A DNA stretch of 39,256 nucleotides from Rickettsiales bacterium (GCA_028281385.1 JANQJY010000054.1:1-39256), one strand, 5' to 3'. Positions 8,049 through 15,909 are shown, numbered from the stretch's first letter. Numbers and translations are program-made. Notes: a model not told the origin generated them from the letters alone.

Positions 8049-9053
8049 GTGATACAGAATAACACCGCATCGGCAGATGGGTTAAAGGATAGTTTTGGGC
8101 GCAATTTTCCCTACCTGCGCCTGTCTATCACTGACGTATGTAATTTTCGCTGCAGCTATTGTTTGCCCGATGGATATCGGTGCCATGGCAAACCGGCCTT
8201 TCTGGATAAAGATGAAATTCGTCGGTTGGTGGACGCCTTTGCTGAACTGGGCGTGCATAAAATCCGCCTGACCGGGGGCGAACCGACGGTACGTAAGGAT
8301 TTTACCGAGATAGCCCATCGGATATCCAACCACCCTGCCATCGCTCAGACAGCCTTTACCACTAATGGTTATCGTTTACGTGAATATGCAAAAGAATGGC
8401 GTGATGCCGGGCTGACGCATATTAATATTAGTGTTGATAGTTTGGATGCAAAACGATTCCATACCATTACTGGTCATGATCGTTTGACTGAGATATTGGA
8501 AGGAGTTGATGCAGCGATTGATGCCGGTTTTAAGAAGGTCAAAATCAATGTAGTGCTGTTGAAAGGCGTGAATGATGGTGAGCTTGCTGATTATTTAGCA
8601 TGGGCAAAAGAATCTCCCATCAGCATCCGCTTTATTGAGCTGATGCAGACCGGTGATAATCTCGACTATTTTAAAAAATATCATCTGTCGGTGGATGTGA
8701 TTACGCAGCAGTTAATGCAGGCGGGGTGGGTGACAAAGCCACGCGCACTGGAAGCCGGACCGGCAGTGGAATATGTTCATGCGGATTATGATGGCTCCAT
8801 TGGTCTGATTGCGCCCTATTCTAAAGATTTCTGTAAAGGTTGCAATCGGCTACGCGTCACGGCGACGGGGGATTTGCGCCTGTGCCTGTTTGGTGCGCAG
8901 GGTACCTCTTTGCGTCATTTGTTGCAAGAGGATGAGCAGAAACCTCTGCTCAGGCAACTCATTTCCAACCAGCTGGTATACAAATGCTCATCACATTTTC
9001 TGGCTTACGGCGATACGGGCATCACCCCGCATCTGGCATCGGTAGGAGGATAA
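8049..9053 (+). CDS. moaA: GTP 3',8-cyclase MoaA
   Basis: A radical-SAM enzyme that, with MoaC, converts GTP to cyclic pyranopterin monophosphate, the first step of Moco synthesis. It has the N-terminal cluster motif C31-x3-C35-x2-C38 (CNFRCSYC), RLTGGEPTVR, NISVDSLD, and the C-terminal substrate-side cluster CKGCNRLRVTATGDLRLCLFG in two C-x2-C...C pieces, and ends in Gly-Gly as MoaA requires. An in-frame GTG at 8028 would add seven residues, but AAGGAG (8035-8040) is correctly spaced for the GTG at 8049, which I take as the start (334 residues). It is the first gene of the operon; moaCB follows 2 bp after its stop. Confidence 0.95.
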   Translation: MIQNNTASADGLKDSFGRNFPYLRLSITDVCNFRCSYCLPDGYRCHGKPAFLDKDEIRRLVDAFAELGVHKIRLTGGEPTVRKDFTEIAHRISNHPAIAQTAFTTNGYRLREYAKEWRDAGLTHINISVDSLDAKRFHTITGHDRLTEILEGVDAAIDAGFKKVKINVVLLKGVNDGELADYLAWAKESPISIRFIELMQTGDNLDYFKKYHLSVDVITQQLMQAGWVTKPRALEAGPAVEYVHADYDGSIGLIAPYSKDFCKGCNRLRVTATGDLRLCLFGAQGTSLRHLLQEDEQKPLLRQLISNQLVYKCSSHFLAYGDTGITPHLASVGG

Positions 9054-9055
9054 TT

Positions 9056-10078
9056 ATGAAAGAGATCACCACTTTCTTTGAACAAAGCCAATACCATATG
9101 GCAGACATTACGCGCAAAACAGCCAGTTTTCGTCGGGCAGTGGCGATGGGGCGTATCCATGTCGGGGAAACGGGCTTTACCCATATTAAGAACCAAACCC
9201 TTCCTAAAGGTGACGTGTTAAAACTAGCTGAAATTGCCGGTGTACAGGGCGCTAAAATGGCATGGCAGCAGATCCCGATGTGCCATCCGCTACTGCTTGA
9301 CCACGTGGCGGTCTATCCGGAGTTGGAAGAAGAAACGCACTCTATTGCTGTCTATGCGATTGTATCGACCACGGCCAAAACTGGCGTGGAGATGGAAGCA
9401 CTGGCAGCGGTCAATGTAGCATTGCTGACGCTATATGACCTCACCAAGCCGGTTGAACCAGCCCTCACCATTTCTGACACCAGATTACTTCTTAAAGAAG
9501 GTGGCAAGAAAGGGTTATGGGTGCATCCGGATGGTGTTCCCGAAAACCTGCAGGCGTTATTACCTGTCATCCCCTCTCGCCCATTGAAAGGCAGAACCGC
9601 TGCGGTGATTACACTAAGCGACCGGGCGTATAAGGGAGAATATGAGGATCGTTCCGGTAAAACATTAAAAGAATCATTAGAAAAGCTGGGCTGCCGGATA
9701 GCAGATTATACCCTGTTGCCCGATGAACCGGATCAACTTGAGCAAAAAATCATCGAACTGGCCGGAAAGGTGGAGCTGATTGTCACCACCGGCGGTACGG
9801 GCCTTGCTCCGCGTGATATCACACCCGATACACTCAGCAAACTGGCCAATGTCGACGTGCCGGGAATTGGTGAATTGCTGCGCAGCAGTGCGGCTGCACA
9901 TGTGCCGACTTCCTGGCTCAGTCGTTCATCCGCTGTAATTATCGATGACACATTGGTAATTGCACTGCCGGGTAGCACCGGTGGCGTAAAAGATAGCATT
10001 GAGGTGCTTAAGCCGATTTTGTCGCATGCGCTTGATCATGTGCAGGATAAGAAAAACATTCATGGAAAAGCCGCATGA
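9056..10078 (+). CDS. moaCB: Fused MoaC-MoaB: cyclic pyranopterin monophosphate synthase plus molybdopterin adenylyltransferase-type domain
   Basis: A 340-residue fusion. Residues 1-158 are MoaC: K51 (LPKGDV), K67, MCHP with H77, KTGVEMEAL with E112/E114, and D128/K131 in LYDLTKP all fall at the same numbers as the E. coli catalytic residues. Residues 180-335 are a MoaB/MogA (MoCF) domain: VITLSDRAYKGEYEDRSG, TTGGTGLAPRD (244-254) and LPGSTGGVKDSIEVL. MoaC finishes cPMP synthesis; MogA/MoaB adenylylates molybdopterin before molybdate insertion, so the fusion joins an early and a late step. The start is ATG 9056, with GGAGG at 9045-9049 inside the end of moaA; a longer frame extending into moaA is not the real start. 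It overlaps moeA by 4 bp. MoaC/MoaB fusions are known in other bacteria. Confidence 0.94.
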   Translation: MKEITTFFEQSQYHMADITRKTASFRRAVAMGRIHVGETGFTHIKNQTLPKGDVLKLAEIAGVQGAKMAWQQIPMCHPLLLDHVAVYPELEEETHSIAVYAIVSTTAKTGVEMEALAAVNVALLTLYDLTKPVEPALTISDTRLLLKEGGKKGLWVHPDGVPENLQALLPVIPSRPLKGRTAAVITLSDRAYKGEYEDRSGKTLKESLEKLGCRIADYTLLPDEPDQLEQKIIELAGKVELIVTTGGTGLAPRDITPDTLSKLANVDVPGIGELLRSSAAAHVPTSWLSRSSAVIIDDTLVIALPGSTGGVKDSIEVLKPILSHALDHVQDKKNIHGKAA

Positions 10079-11307
10079 TTTCCTACGAAGAAGCGCTGGA
10101 TATTTTACATGCACAGGAGAGACCTTCCCCTGTCACCCAAAGTGCTAATGAATCCTGCGGCTATGTTGCTGCACAGGATGCGGCAAGTGATGTGTTGGTT
10201 CCGCCTTTTGCCAACTCGGCTATGGATGGCTTTGCGGTGCGTAGTGCCGATCTGGTCGATGCATCAGAAGACAATCCGGTCACTTTGCTAAAGACAGGTA
10301 GCACCGTTGCGGGCGACACTCCTTCCGCCGGGCAAGGTGGTGCATGGGAAATTATGACCGGTGCGCCGGTACCACAAGGCTATGATGCGGTGGTGAAAGT
10401 GGAAGATGTGAAAGTGAATGGTGATCAGGTTACATTTATCAAACCTGTAGAGTTGCATAATAATATCCGCGATGCGGGTGAAGATATAATGCCAGGCGAT
10501 GTAATGATTGAAGTGGGCACAACTGTTAGCCCCATGCATGTGATGGCACTGGCAACGGTTGGACAAAAAGACATTGCAGTGATGCCAAAGCCAAAAGTGA
10601 CGGTGTTTACAACCGGTAAAGAGATCATTGATGATGCGGATGCAGCGTTATTGCCGGGTCAGATTCGTAATTCAAACAGCCCTTATCTAATGGCGGCATT
10701 GGATGAGTTATCGGTTGATACCAGTTATGGCGGGATCATTGCCGATGAACCGGAGCAGTTTGAACAGCGGGTGAAGCAGGCGTTGTTTGATACAGATATT
10801 TTTATTTCTACCGGTGCGGTATCGATGGGAACGCATGATTTTATCCCCGATAGTTTGCGTAAACTAGGAGCTGAGATTCTGTTTCATAAAGTGATGATTC
10901 GTCCTGGAAAGCCCATTCTTTATGCTCGTTTTCCCGATGGCACCCATTATTTTGGTTTGCCGGGAAACCCGGTGTCTGCCGCAGTGGGATTGCGCTTTTT
11001 TGTGGTGCCGCTATTGTGCCATTTGCAGGGTATGGAGATAGAGTCTCCCATTACGGCGCGTTTGCTTGCTCCGTCATCAAAAAAACAAGGCTTTCGTTTT
11101 TTCCGTAAAGCGCATGTGTCGGTGGCGCAGGACGGCACATTACAGCTCGACATTCTGAAGGGCCAGGAATCATTCAAAATTCATCCGCTATTGCAGGCCA
11201 ATTGCTGGGCGAGTTTTACGGAAGATCAGACCGGTCTTGAAATTGGTGAAACGATTGATGTCTATCCCCTTAATCCGGGTGCATGGACATTGGATAATGT
11301 AGCATGA
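10075..11307 (+). CDS. moeA: Molybdopterin molybdenumtransferase MoeA
   Basis: Inserts molybdate into adenylylated molybdopterin. The 410-residue protein has the expected order: PPFANSAMDGFAVRSADL (domain III start), EIMTGAPVPQGYDAVVKVED, NIRDAGEDIMPGDV, the MoCF domain with FTTGKEI, GQIRNSNSPYL, STGAVSMGTHDFIPD and MIRPGKPILYARFPDG-GLPGNPVSA, and a C-terminal beta domain. The usual TTGDEL is TTGKEI here and SGGVSVG is STGAVSMG; the second variant is common in MoeA proteins and does not suggest inactivity. The ATG overlaps the moaCB stop (ATGA), implying translational coupling, and a 40-codon ORF overlaps its own stop in the same way. Confidence 0.95.
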   Translation: MISYEEALDILHAQERPSPVTQSANESCGYVAAQDAASDVLVPPFANSAMDGFAVRSADLVDASEDNPVTLLKTGSTVAGDTPSAGQGGAWEIMTGAPVPQGYDAVVKVEDVKVNGDQVTFIKPVELHNNIRDAGEDIMPGDVMIEVGTTVSPMHVMALATVGQKDIAVMPKPKVTVFTTGKEIIDDADAALLPGQIRNSNSPYLMAALDELSVDTSYGGIIADEPEQFEQRVKQALFDTDIFISTGAVSMGTHDFIPDSLRKLGAEILFHKVMIRPGKPILYARFPDGTHYFGLPGNPVSAAVGLRFFVVPLLCHLQGMEIESPITARLLAPSSKKQGFRFFRKAHVSVAQDGTLQLDILKGQESFKIHPLLQANCWASFTEDQTGLEIGETIDVYPLNPGAWTLDNVA

Positions 11308-11426
11308 GCGATTCTATCCAGATTTCTGAGTCGCGTAAGAAAGCGGAGCCATTTTCACTTTTTTCCTATGGGTCTATATTCCCATTCTTACCAGCCCATA
11401 TATTGACGGAAAGCCCAGTTAAATAG
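11304..11426 (+). CDS. 40-codon ORF coupled to moeA, unknown or remnant
   Basis: The ATG overlaps the moeA stop (ATGA at 11304-11307), exactly as moeA overlaps moaCB, and the frame ends 11 bp before moaD, with the moaD ribosome site directly after its stop. The peptide starts MSDSIQISESRKKAEPF and has a moderately hydrophobic middle (FSLFSYGSIFPFLPAHIL). I recognise no family. It fills the only gap of any size in the operon, which favours either a translated coupling peptide or the decayed start of a lost gene. Being short, it could be chance. Confidence 0.35.
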   Translation: MSDSIQISESRKKAEPFSLFSYGSIFPFLPAHILTESPVK

Positions 11427-11437
11427 AGGAGAAAGGG

Positions 11438-11695
11438 ATGGAAATTACACTACAGCTATTTGGCGCTTTCAGGCCGCTTGGCGAAAGCATCAAACTGACT
11501 TTGCCTGAAGGGGCAGTAGTCTCAGATATACGCAACGTGCTGCCAGACGCTGTCAACCGGCTCGATCATAGCGTGAATAAAAGTGAGTTGGTAAACAGCT
11601 CGCGGTTTGCGACCGAGACAGCCATTCTGCCTGAGTCAGCATCATTGCATGATGGTATGATGGTTGCCATTATTCCACCGGTGGCTGGGGGGTGA
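11438..11695 (+). CDS. moaD: Molybdopterin synthase small (sulfur-carrier) subunit MoaD
   Basis: An 85-residue beta-grasp protein ending in the obligatory Gly-Gly (IIPPVAGG). MoeB adenylates this terminus, it becomes a thiocarboxylate, and MoaE uses it to build the dithiolene of molybdopterin. The N-terminal strand pattern (MEITLQLFGAFRPLGESIKL) and the mid-region NKSELVNSS are MoaD-like. AGAGGAGAAAGGG provides a strong ribosome site. It is followed immediately by moaE, its partner subunit. Confidence 0.93.
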   Translation: MEITLQLFGAFRPLGESIKLTLPEGAVVSDIRNVLPDAVNRLDHSVNKSELVNSSRFATETAILPESASLHDGMMVAIIPPVAGG

Positions 11696-11697
11696 CG

Positions 11698-12183
11698 ATG
11701 TCTGCAGAGCTGTTTGTTGATATTTGGGATGTGGGTACGCAGCCGCTGGATGTGCAGGCCGGGCTTGCCCATGTGACCCGGCAGGGCAATGGTGCGGAAA
11801 CGCTGTTCATCGGAACGGTCCGTAATTTAAATCAGGGCAAGCAAGTGTTGGGCGTTAGCTATGATGTATTTGAACCGTTGGCCAGACAATCTTTTATGGA
11901 TATTTGCCAGGAAGCACAGGACAAGTGGGGAAGAGAATTATCGCTCTATGTGGTGCATGGCAAAGGACGGCTTCCAGTTGGTGGCATCAGCATCGTGATT
12001 GCGGTTGGCTCGCCCCATCGTGATGAGGCGTTCAAAGCCTGCCGTTATGTGATTGAGCAGATCAAACATCGTTCTCCGATCTGGAAGCTGGAACATTACG
12101 CCGACGGTGACAGCGAATGGACGCAAGGCTGCGAGTTATGCACGCATGCACATGAAGTAGAGGAGCACCGGCACCATGGGTAA
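11698..12183 (+). CDS. moaE: Molybdopterin synthase catalytic subunit MoaE
   Basis: The large subunit, forming a heterotetramer with MoaD and converting cPMP to molybdopterin. Motifs: FIGTVRNLNQGKQVLGVSYD, FEPLARQSFMDI, HGKGRLPVGGISIVIAVGSP, HRDEAFKACRYVIEQIK and SPIWKLEHYADG, where the lysines around IK and WK correspond to the family's active-site lysines. I chose ATG 11698 (161 residues), preceded at five bases by the G-run that ends moaD; a GTG at 11692 overlapping the moaD stop is possible and would add two residues. The His-rich C-terminus (CELCTHAHEVEEHRHHG) is an extension beyond the usual MoaE end. The last 8 bp overlap mobA. Confidence 0.93.
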   Translation: MSAELFVDIWDVGTQPLDVQAGLAHVTRQGNGAETLFIGTVRNLNQGKQVLGVSYDVFEPLARQSFMDICQEAQDKWGRELSLYVVHGKGRLPVGGISIVIAVGSPHRDEAFKACRYVIEQIKHRSPIWKLEHYADGDSEWTQGCELCTHAHEVEEHRHHG

Positions 12184-12730
12184 CTGTGCCGGTGCCATAC
12201 TGGCGGGAGGGAAATCATCCCGTATGGGAGAGGATAAGGTGGGGTTACGTCTGAATGGACACACTTTGTTGCGGCATATGGAAGATCTATTGAAAGAAGC
12301 CGATATAGAAAATATTTATATCAGCCACCCGGACCATATTCCTGATGATATTGTGGGCCTGGGTCCGTTAAGTGGTATTCACGCTATTTTAAAAGTGGCT
12401 GCAGAACATCACAAACATGTCTTGTTTGTTCCCATTGATATGCCTTGCCTAACAGCTGTGCAGATCGGCCGGTTAATGAGCGCACCCGATAGCGCATCGC
12501 TTGTGCATTTTGATTCACATAAAATGCCCTTTCGCCTGAGCGCGGATAATAAATGGCGGGAGCTGGCAGAAGGATTATTGCAGACGAAGAAAAATGTATC
12601 ACTTGGCCATTTTCAGAAACAAATTGCAGCCCGTCTTTTGGTGACATTAAAGGCAGGTGAGGAAGCCTGTTTTCAAAATATGAATACACCGCAAGAGTGG
12701 AATACTTTTATGGCAGGAGGTCCTACATGA
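12176..12730 (+). CDS. mobA: Molybdenum cofactor guanylyltransferase MobA
   Basis: Attaches GMP to Mo-molybdopterin to give MGD, the form required by NarG. The 184-residue protein opens with the nucleotide-binding signature LAGGKSSRMGEDK (9-21), followed by GLGPLSGIHAIL, VPIDMPCL (the metal-binding Asp region) and NMNTPQEW, all standard for MobA. It overlaps moaE by 8 bp and ends with ATGA shared with the next gene. Placing mobA in the same operon as the core pathway fits supply of bis-MGD to the nearby nitrate reductase. Confidence 0.93.
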   Translation: MGNCAGAILAGGKSSRMGEDKVGLRLNGHTLLRHMEDLLKEADIENIYISHPDHIPDDIVGLGPLSGIHAILKVAAEHHKHVLFVPIDMPCLTAVQIGRLMSAPDSASLVHFDSHKMPFRLSADNKWRELAEGLLQTKKNVSLGHFQKQIAARLLVTLKAGEEACFQNMNTPQEWNTFMAGGPT

Positions 12731-13077
12731 ATTTGCGGATAGAACATCAACAGCTGCGTTTTCGTATTAGTAAGGAAGAGTTGGAAACTCTTTGCTCTGG
12801 TGAGAGAATCATACAACAGACCGTTTTTCCCGATGGACGCATTCTGGAAATAGACATGGTGGTACAACCTATCCAAGACACCTTAGAGATACGTTTTGAG
12901 GGAGACAGCCTGATACTGCTCATTCAAAAGCAGGCAGCAGAAGAGCTATATCATTCCCTTCCAAGTCGCGAGGGAATAAGCAGTGCACAGAAAATTGACG
13001 ACACTCGGTCGTTGAAACTGACGCTGGAAGTCGACATTCGAACACAAAAACGCAAGCGGAATGACCATGCATCATGA
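12727..13077 (+). CDS. Small uncharacterised protein in the Moco operon, DUF7009-like
   Basis: A 116-residue soluble protein starting at ATG 12727, which overlaps the mobA stop (ATGA) and has AGGAGG just upstream. It begins MNLRIEHQQLRFRISKEEL and has alternating hydrophobic residues suggesting a small beta-rich fold, with a basic C-terminus. The opening pattern (MxLRIxxxxLRFRxxxxEL) resembles the DUF7009-type proteins I recall from other Moco gene clusters, but the usual cysteine near the C-terminus (as in DFxCL) is replaced by DIRTQ here. Its last 17 bases overlap moeB. It could be a chaperone or insertion factor; no function is shown. Confidence 0.6.
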   Translation: MNLRIEHQQLRFRISKEELETLCSGERIIQQTVFPDGRILEIDMVVQPIQDTLEIRFEGDSLILLIQKQAAEELYHSLPSREGISSAQKIDDTRSLKLTLEVDIRTQKRKRNDHAS

Positions 13078-13822
13078 TCAGGAGGTCCGCTACGCTCGTA
13101 ATGTATCACTCCCTGAAATAGGAAGTGATGGGCAGGAACGACTTTTATCATCGAAAGTATTGGTAGTGGGGGCAGGTGGTTTGGGTTCTCCCTTACTGTT
13201 TTATCTGGCAGCCGCTGGCGTTGGAACAATCGGTGTGGCGGATGATGACCGGGTTGCCTTATCGAATCTTCAGCGTCAGATTTTACACGAAACCGGTGAT
13301 ATCGGACACAGCAAAGTCGAAAGTGCGGCTGATACGATTGGTGATCTGAATCCTGATGTTCAAGTGGTTCCTCATATTTGTCGGTTGGATGAAAGCAATG
13401 TAGACGAGATTATTTCCTGCTATGATTTGGTGGCGGATGGATGCGATAATTTTGAAACGCGCTTTTTGGTGAACCAAGCGTGTTTGCGACATAATAAAAC
13501 GCTGGTATCTTCTGCAGTTATCGGGTTTTCCGGTCAGCTTTATACGTTTAAGCCATATCTGGGTGTACCACATCCCTGTTACCAATGCATTTACCCTGAA
13601 TTACCTCCCCCGGACGTCACCCCGAACTGCTCTGAATCCGGCGTGCTGGGCAGTGTGGTTGGTCAGATGGGAAGCTGCCAAGCTACAGAAGTAATCAAAG
13701 AGTTGTTAGGCATTGGCGAAAGCCTCTCCGGGCAGATGATAATGGTCGATGCACTCACTAACACGATACGAAAGGTGAAGGTGGCGCGTGATCCGAGCTG
13801 TGCCTGCTGTGGAGACACATAA
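13061..13822 (+). CDS. moeB: Molybdopterin-synthase adenylyltransferase MoeB (ThiF/HesA family)
   Basis: Activates the MoaD C-terminus by adenylation so that sulfur can be loaded. The 253-residue protein has RYARNVSLPEIGSDGQERL, the ATP loop VVGAGGLGSPLLFYLAAAGV (35-54), DDDRVALSNLQRQILH (Arg/Gln contacts), VADGCDNFETRFLVNQ (catalytic Asp) and two zinc-binding pairs, CYQC and CACC. There is no rhodanese domain, so the sulfur donor is separate. It overlaps the preceding small gene by 17 bp and shares TAATG with the next gene. ThiF is a related alternative, but the context decides for MoeB. Confidence 0.93.
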   Translation: MTMHHDQEVRYARNVSLPEIGSDGQERLLSSKVLVVGAGGLGSPLLFYLAAAGVGTIGVADDDRVALSNLQRQILHETGDIGHSKVESAADTIGDLNPDVQVVPHICRLDESNVDEIISCYDLVADGCDNFETRFLVNQACLRHNKTLVSSAVIGFSGQLYTFKPYLGVPHPCYQCIYPELPPPDVTPNCSESGVLGSVVGQMGSCQATEVIKELLGIGESLSGQMIMVDALTNTIRKVKVARDPSCACCGDT

Positions 13823-14571
13823 TGGCACTGGGCATTCTGTTTGCGTTTGTCGCCCTGTTTTATGCCAGCGTTGGCTTTGGCGGTGGATCATCCTATCTGG
13901 CGTTACTGGTGTTGTGGGAGGTCCCTTATGCTATCATCCCCGCCATTGCACTGATCTGTAACATCACCGTTGTATCGGGCAATAGCATTCACTATGTACG
14001 TGCCGGATATCTGAATTGGCGTTTGCTGTTACCCTCAACATTAGCATCGGTTCCTTTCGCCTATCTCGGCGGCAGGCTGGACATTGAGAAAGAGCACTTT
14101 ATCCTGCTATTATGTGCCACGCTGCTTATTGCCGGCGTGCGCCTGCTTTTAAACTATCGTCTTTATGATGACAGCACGATGTCGTATCATCCTATCTCAT
14201 TAGGGCTAGGCGGTGTTATTGGTGCTGTGTTAGGCTTTCTGGCCGGAGCGATTGGTATCGGCGGCGGCATCTTTCTGGCGCCCATCTTATATAATTTACG
14301 TGCCGGTTCCCCTAAACAGATTGCTACGACCGCATCGCTGTTTATTTTGGTCAATTCAATTGCCGGACTCATTGGCCAGCTACAGAAAAATGGTGTCACC
14401 GAGGCGGTGCTGGATTACTGGTATTTGCCATTACTGGTACTGGCTGGTGGGCAAATCGGTAATCTTCTTACTATCAGGTTTATCCCGACGCGTATTGTAG
14501 CACTGCTCACAGCATTGCTGGTGCTGTTTGTAGCGGGGCGATTGGGGGTGCTGGTCTTTTCAAGCTATTAG
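13822..14571 (+). CDS. TauE/SafE-family membrane permease
   Basis: A 249-residue, 7-8 helix membrane protein with the two family repeats: SVGFGGGSSYLALLVLW near the N-terminus and AGAIGIGGGIFLAPIL in the middle. The family exports sulfite, sulfoacetate or other small anions. The start codon overlaps the moeB stop (TAATG), so it is the last gene of the Moco operon. A role in moving a sulfur or oxyanion species tied to dithiolene synthesis is an inference from position; homologues beside moeB-like genes are common. No clear terminator follows; the next gene is convergent. Confidence 0.85.
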   Translation: MALGILFAFVALFYASVGFGGGSSYLALLVLWEVPYAIIPAIALICNITVVSGNSIHYVRAGYLNWRLLLPSTLASVPFAYLGGRLDIEKEHFILLLCATLLIAGVRLLLNYRLYDDSTMSYHPISLGLGGVIGAVLGFLAGAIGIGGGIFLAPILYNLRAGSPKQIATTASLFILVNSIAGLIGQLQKNGVTEAVLDYWYLPLLVLAGGQIGNLLTIRFIPTRIVALLTALLVLFVAGRLGVLVFSSY

Positions 14572-14641
14572 CTCAAGGCCAGGAAATATAGAGTAGAGGG
14601 AGAGGAGGCGTCTTGAACAACGATACGCATAATAGAAATCC

Positions 14642-15517
14642 TTATTGAGGAAGTGAATAGGTTGGGGCTTTTTCGATATAGCTAAAGAGTTTGTCTTTGG
14701 TGAATGGTTTGGCGACAAAGCCTTTGGCACCATGTGATACGGCATTGAGGACGTTATCCTTATCGCCATTGGCACTCAGCATGATCACATAGGCAGAAGG
14801 ATCAACTTCCAACACTTTCTGTAATACCTCGTGGCCCGTAATGTCTGGCAGATCAATATCGAGAAACATGACATCTGGCGCTTTATGCACATAGGCAGCA
14901 ATCGCATCGCGTCCGTCTACGGCGACCGATGTAGGGTAATGATCTTGCAGTGAGTTACTGACCAGTTTACGCGAGAAGGGGTCGTCTTCCACAATGACGA
15001 TTTCCAAGCGATCACGTTCAGAACGCCGTTTGGCAACATTATCCAACAGCTCTTCTGGTAATCTTTGATTAAGCGCTGCATTTCTGGCCTTTTCTTTTTT
15101 AGCGATCTTTGCTGCGTCTTTTTGATCTTGTTTTTGTTTGAAAAGCGCATTGAGCTTTTCGCCGCAAAGACTAGTAAATGGATACCAGTTCACATTGCGT
15201 TCATAAAAGATACTGGCACCTTCTGCTAATCCGAAATGGGTCGCCAGATACATATCAATATGTTTGTAATGTTGCGTCGTGATGCCTTTACCGGTGATCA
15301 CCAGATCACCATCATGGCATTGGAAAATATTTACCTCGGCATCTTTCAATGCGTCGAATAGGTAATGCGAAATATGATCCGCGACCTCTGTATCATTACC
15401 TCCATATAATGCATCAAAGCGCTTGATATGAATGGCGCGCGGGGTGGTCGTATAGCTGTTGCTTTCCTCTAGCCACTTTGCTAGCCGCTGCTCAGATTGC
15501 TCCGTAATGATGATCAT
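14642..15517 (-). CDS. Response regulator with unrecognised N-terminal domain and C-terminal receiver
   Basis: A 291-residue protein. Residues ~1-125 form a domain I do not recognise (RLAKWLEESNSY, HISHYLFDALKDAEVNIFQC, GDLVITGKG, YLATHFGLAEG). A Lys/Ala/Gln-rich, probably helical linker (~130-165) leads to a receiver domain (~172-285) with EDDPFSRKLV, phospho-acceptor D220 in MFLDIDLPDITG, and KPFTKDKL with the conserved lysine. There is no DNA-binding output domain, and the receiver is C-terminal, so the N-terminal part may itself be the output. The ribosome site AAGGAGGTGA is a perfect anti-16S match. It is transcribed away from the globin-kinase genes and may be the kinase's partner. Confidence 0.85.
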   Translation of the reverse strand: MIIITEQSEQRLAKWLEESNSYTTTPRAIHIKRFDALYGGNDTEVADHISHYLFDALKDAEVNIFQCHDGDLVITGKGITTQHYKHIDMYLATHFGLAEGASIFYERNVNWYPFTSLCGEKLNALFKQKQDQKDAAKIAKKEKARNAALNQRLPEELLDNVAKRRSERDRLEIVIVEDDPFSRKLVSNSLQDHYPTSVAVDGRDAIAAYVHKAPDVMFLDIDLPDITGHEVLQKVLEVDPSAYVIMLSANGDKDNVLNAVSHGAKGFVAKPFTKDKLFSYIEKAPTYSLPQ

Positions 15518-15732
15518 TTCACCTCCTTGAACATGACTTTCTTGTCAAAGCAGTTGCAGGTGATGTGCCAACATGTTCTATTTATTTATATCAGAGACTT
15601 ATGGTTCTACTAGGTCTCAAGACCGTTATAAATTGATATAATAATAAATATAGATTCTCATATTTGAACGGAAATGGCGCGATATATATAGCAAAAAACC
15701 ATAACCATCTGATATATAATGATTGCTAAATT

Positions 15733-15748
15733 TGGCACAAGAACTGCT
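15733..15748 (+). promoter_or_regulatory. Candidate sigma-54 (RpoN) promoter
   Basis: TTGGCACAAGAACTGCT has the invariant GG (15734-15735) and GC (15746-15747) separated by exactly 10 bases, and matches TGGCAC-N5-TTGCW at nearly every other position. It predicts transcription from about 15759, just before the AGGAGG ribosome site of the small membrane peptide, and hence of the globin and kinase. The surrounding 15540-15760 is otherwise AT-rich and holds no gene. Confidence 0.5.
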
Positions 15749-15787
15749 CCTAGTAGTAACAAATTAATGACCAGGAGGATGGATAGT

Positions 15788-15892
15788 ATGTGTATTTATT
15801 TTATTGCGACGATGGCCATAGGAGTATGGGTAGCAACATGTTTCTTAGCGAAGACTGAAACCAAGAGCGTGACGTTGCGTAACGGTTCTTAA
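15788..15892 (+). CDS. 34-residue single-pass membrane peptide
   Basis: A short frame MCIYFIATMAIGVWVATCF... with one predicted membrane helix (about residues 3-21) followed by a polar, basic tail (KTETKSVTLRNGS). AGGAGG at 15773-15778 is well spaced for ATG 15788; an in-frame ATG at 15767 would add seven residues. It lies between the putative sigma-54 promoter and the globin gene, whose ribosome site starts 2 nt after this stop. I do not recognise it. The good ribosome site, the amphipathic layout and operon position support translation. Confidence 0.5.
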   Translation: MCIYFIATMAIGVWVATCFLAKTETKSVTLRNGS

Positions 15893-15909
15893 ACAAGGAG
15901 ATATGCAGA

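Noticed and set aside
8984-9055. Upstream extension of moaCB into moaA
   Set aside because: GGAGG at 9045-9049 positions the ATG at 9056, and MoaC residue numbering then aligns exactly with E. coli.
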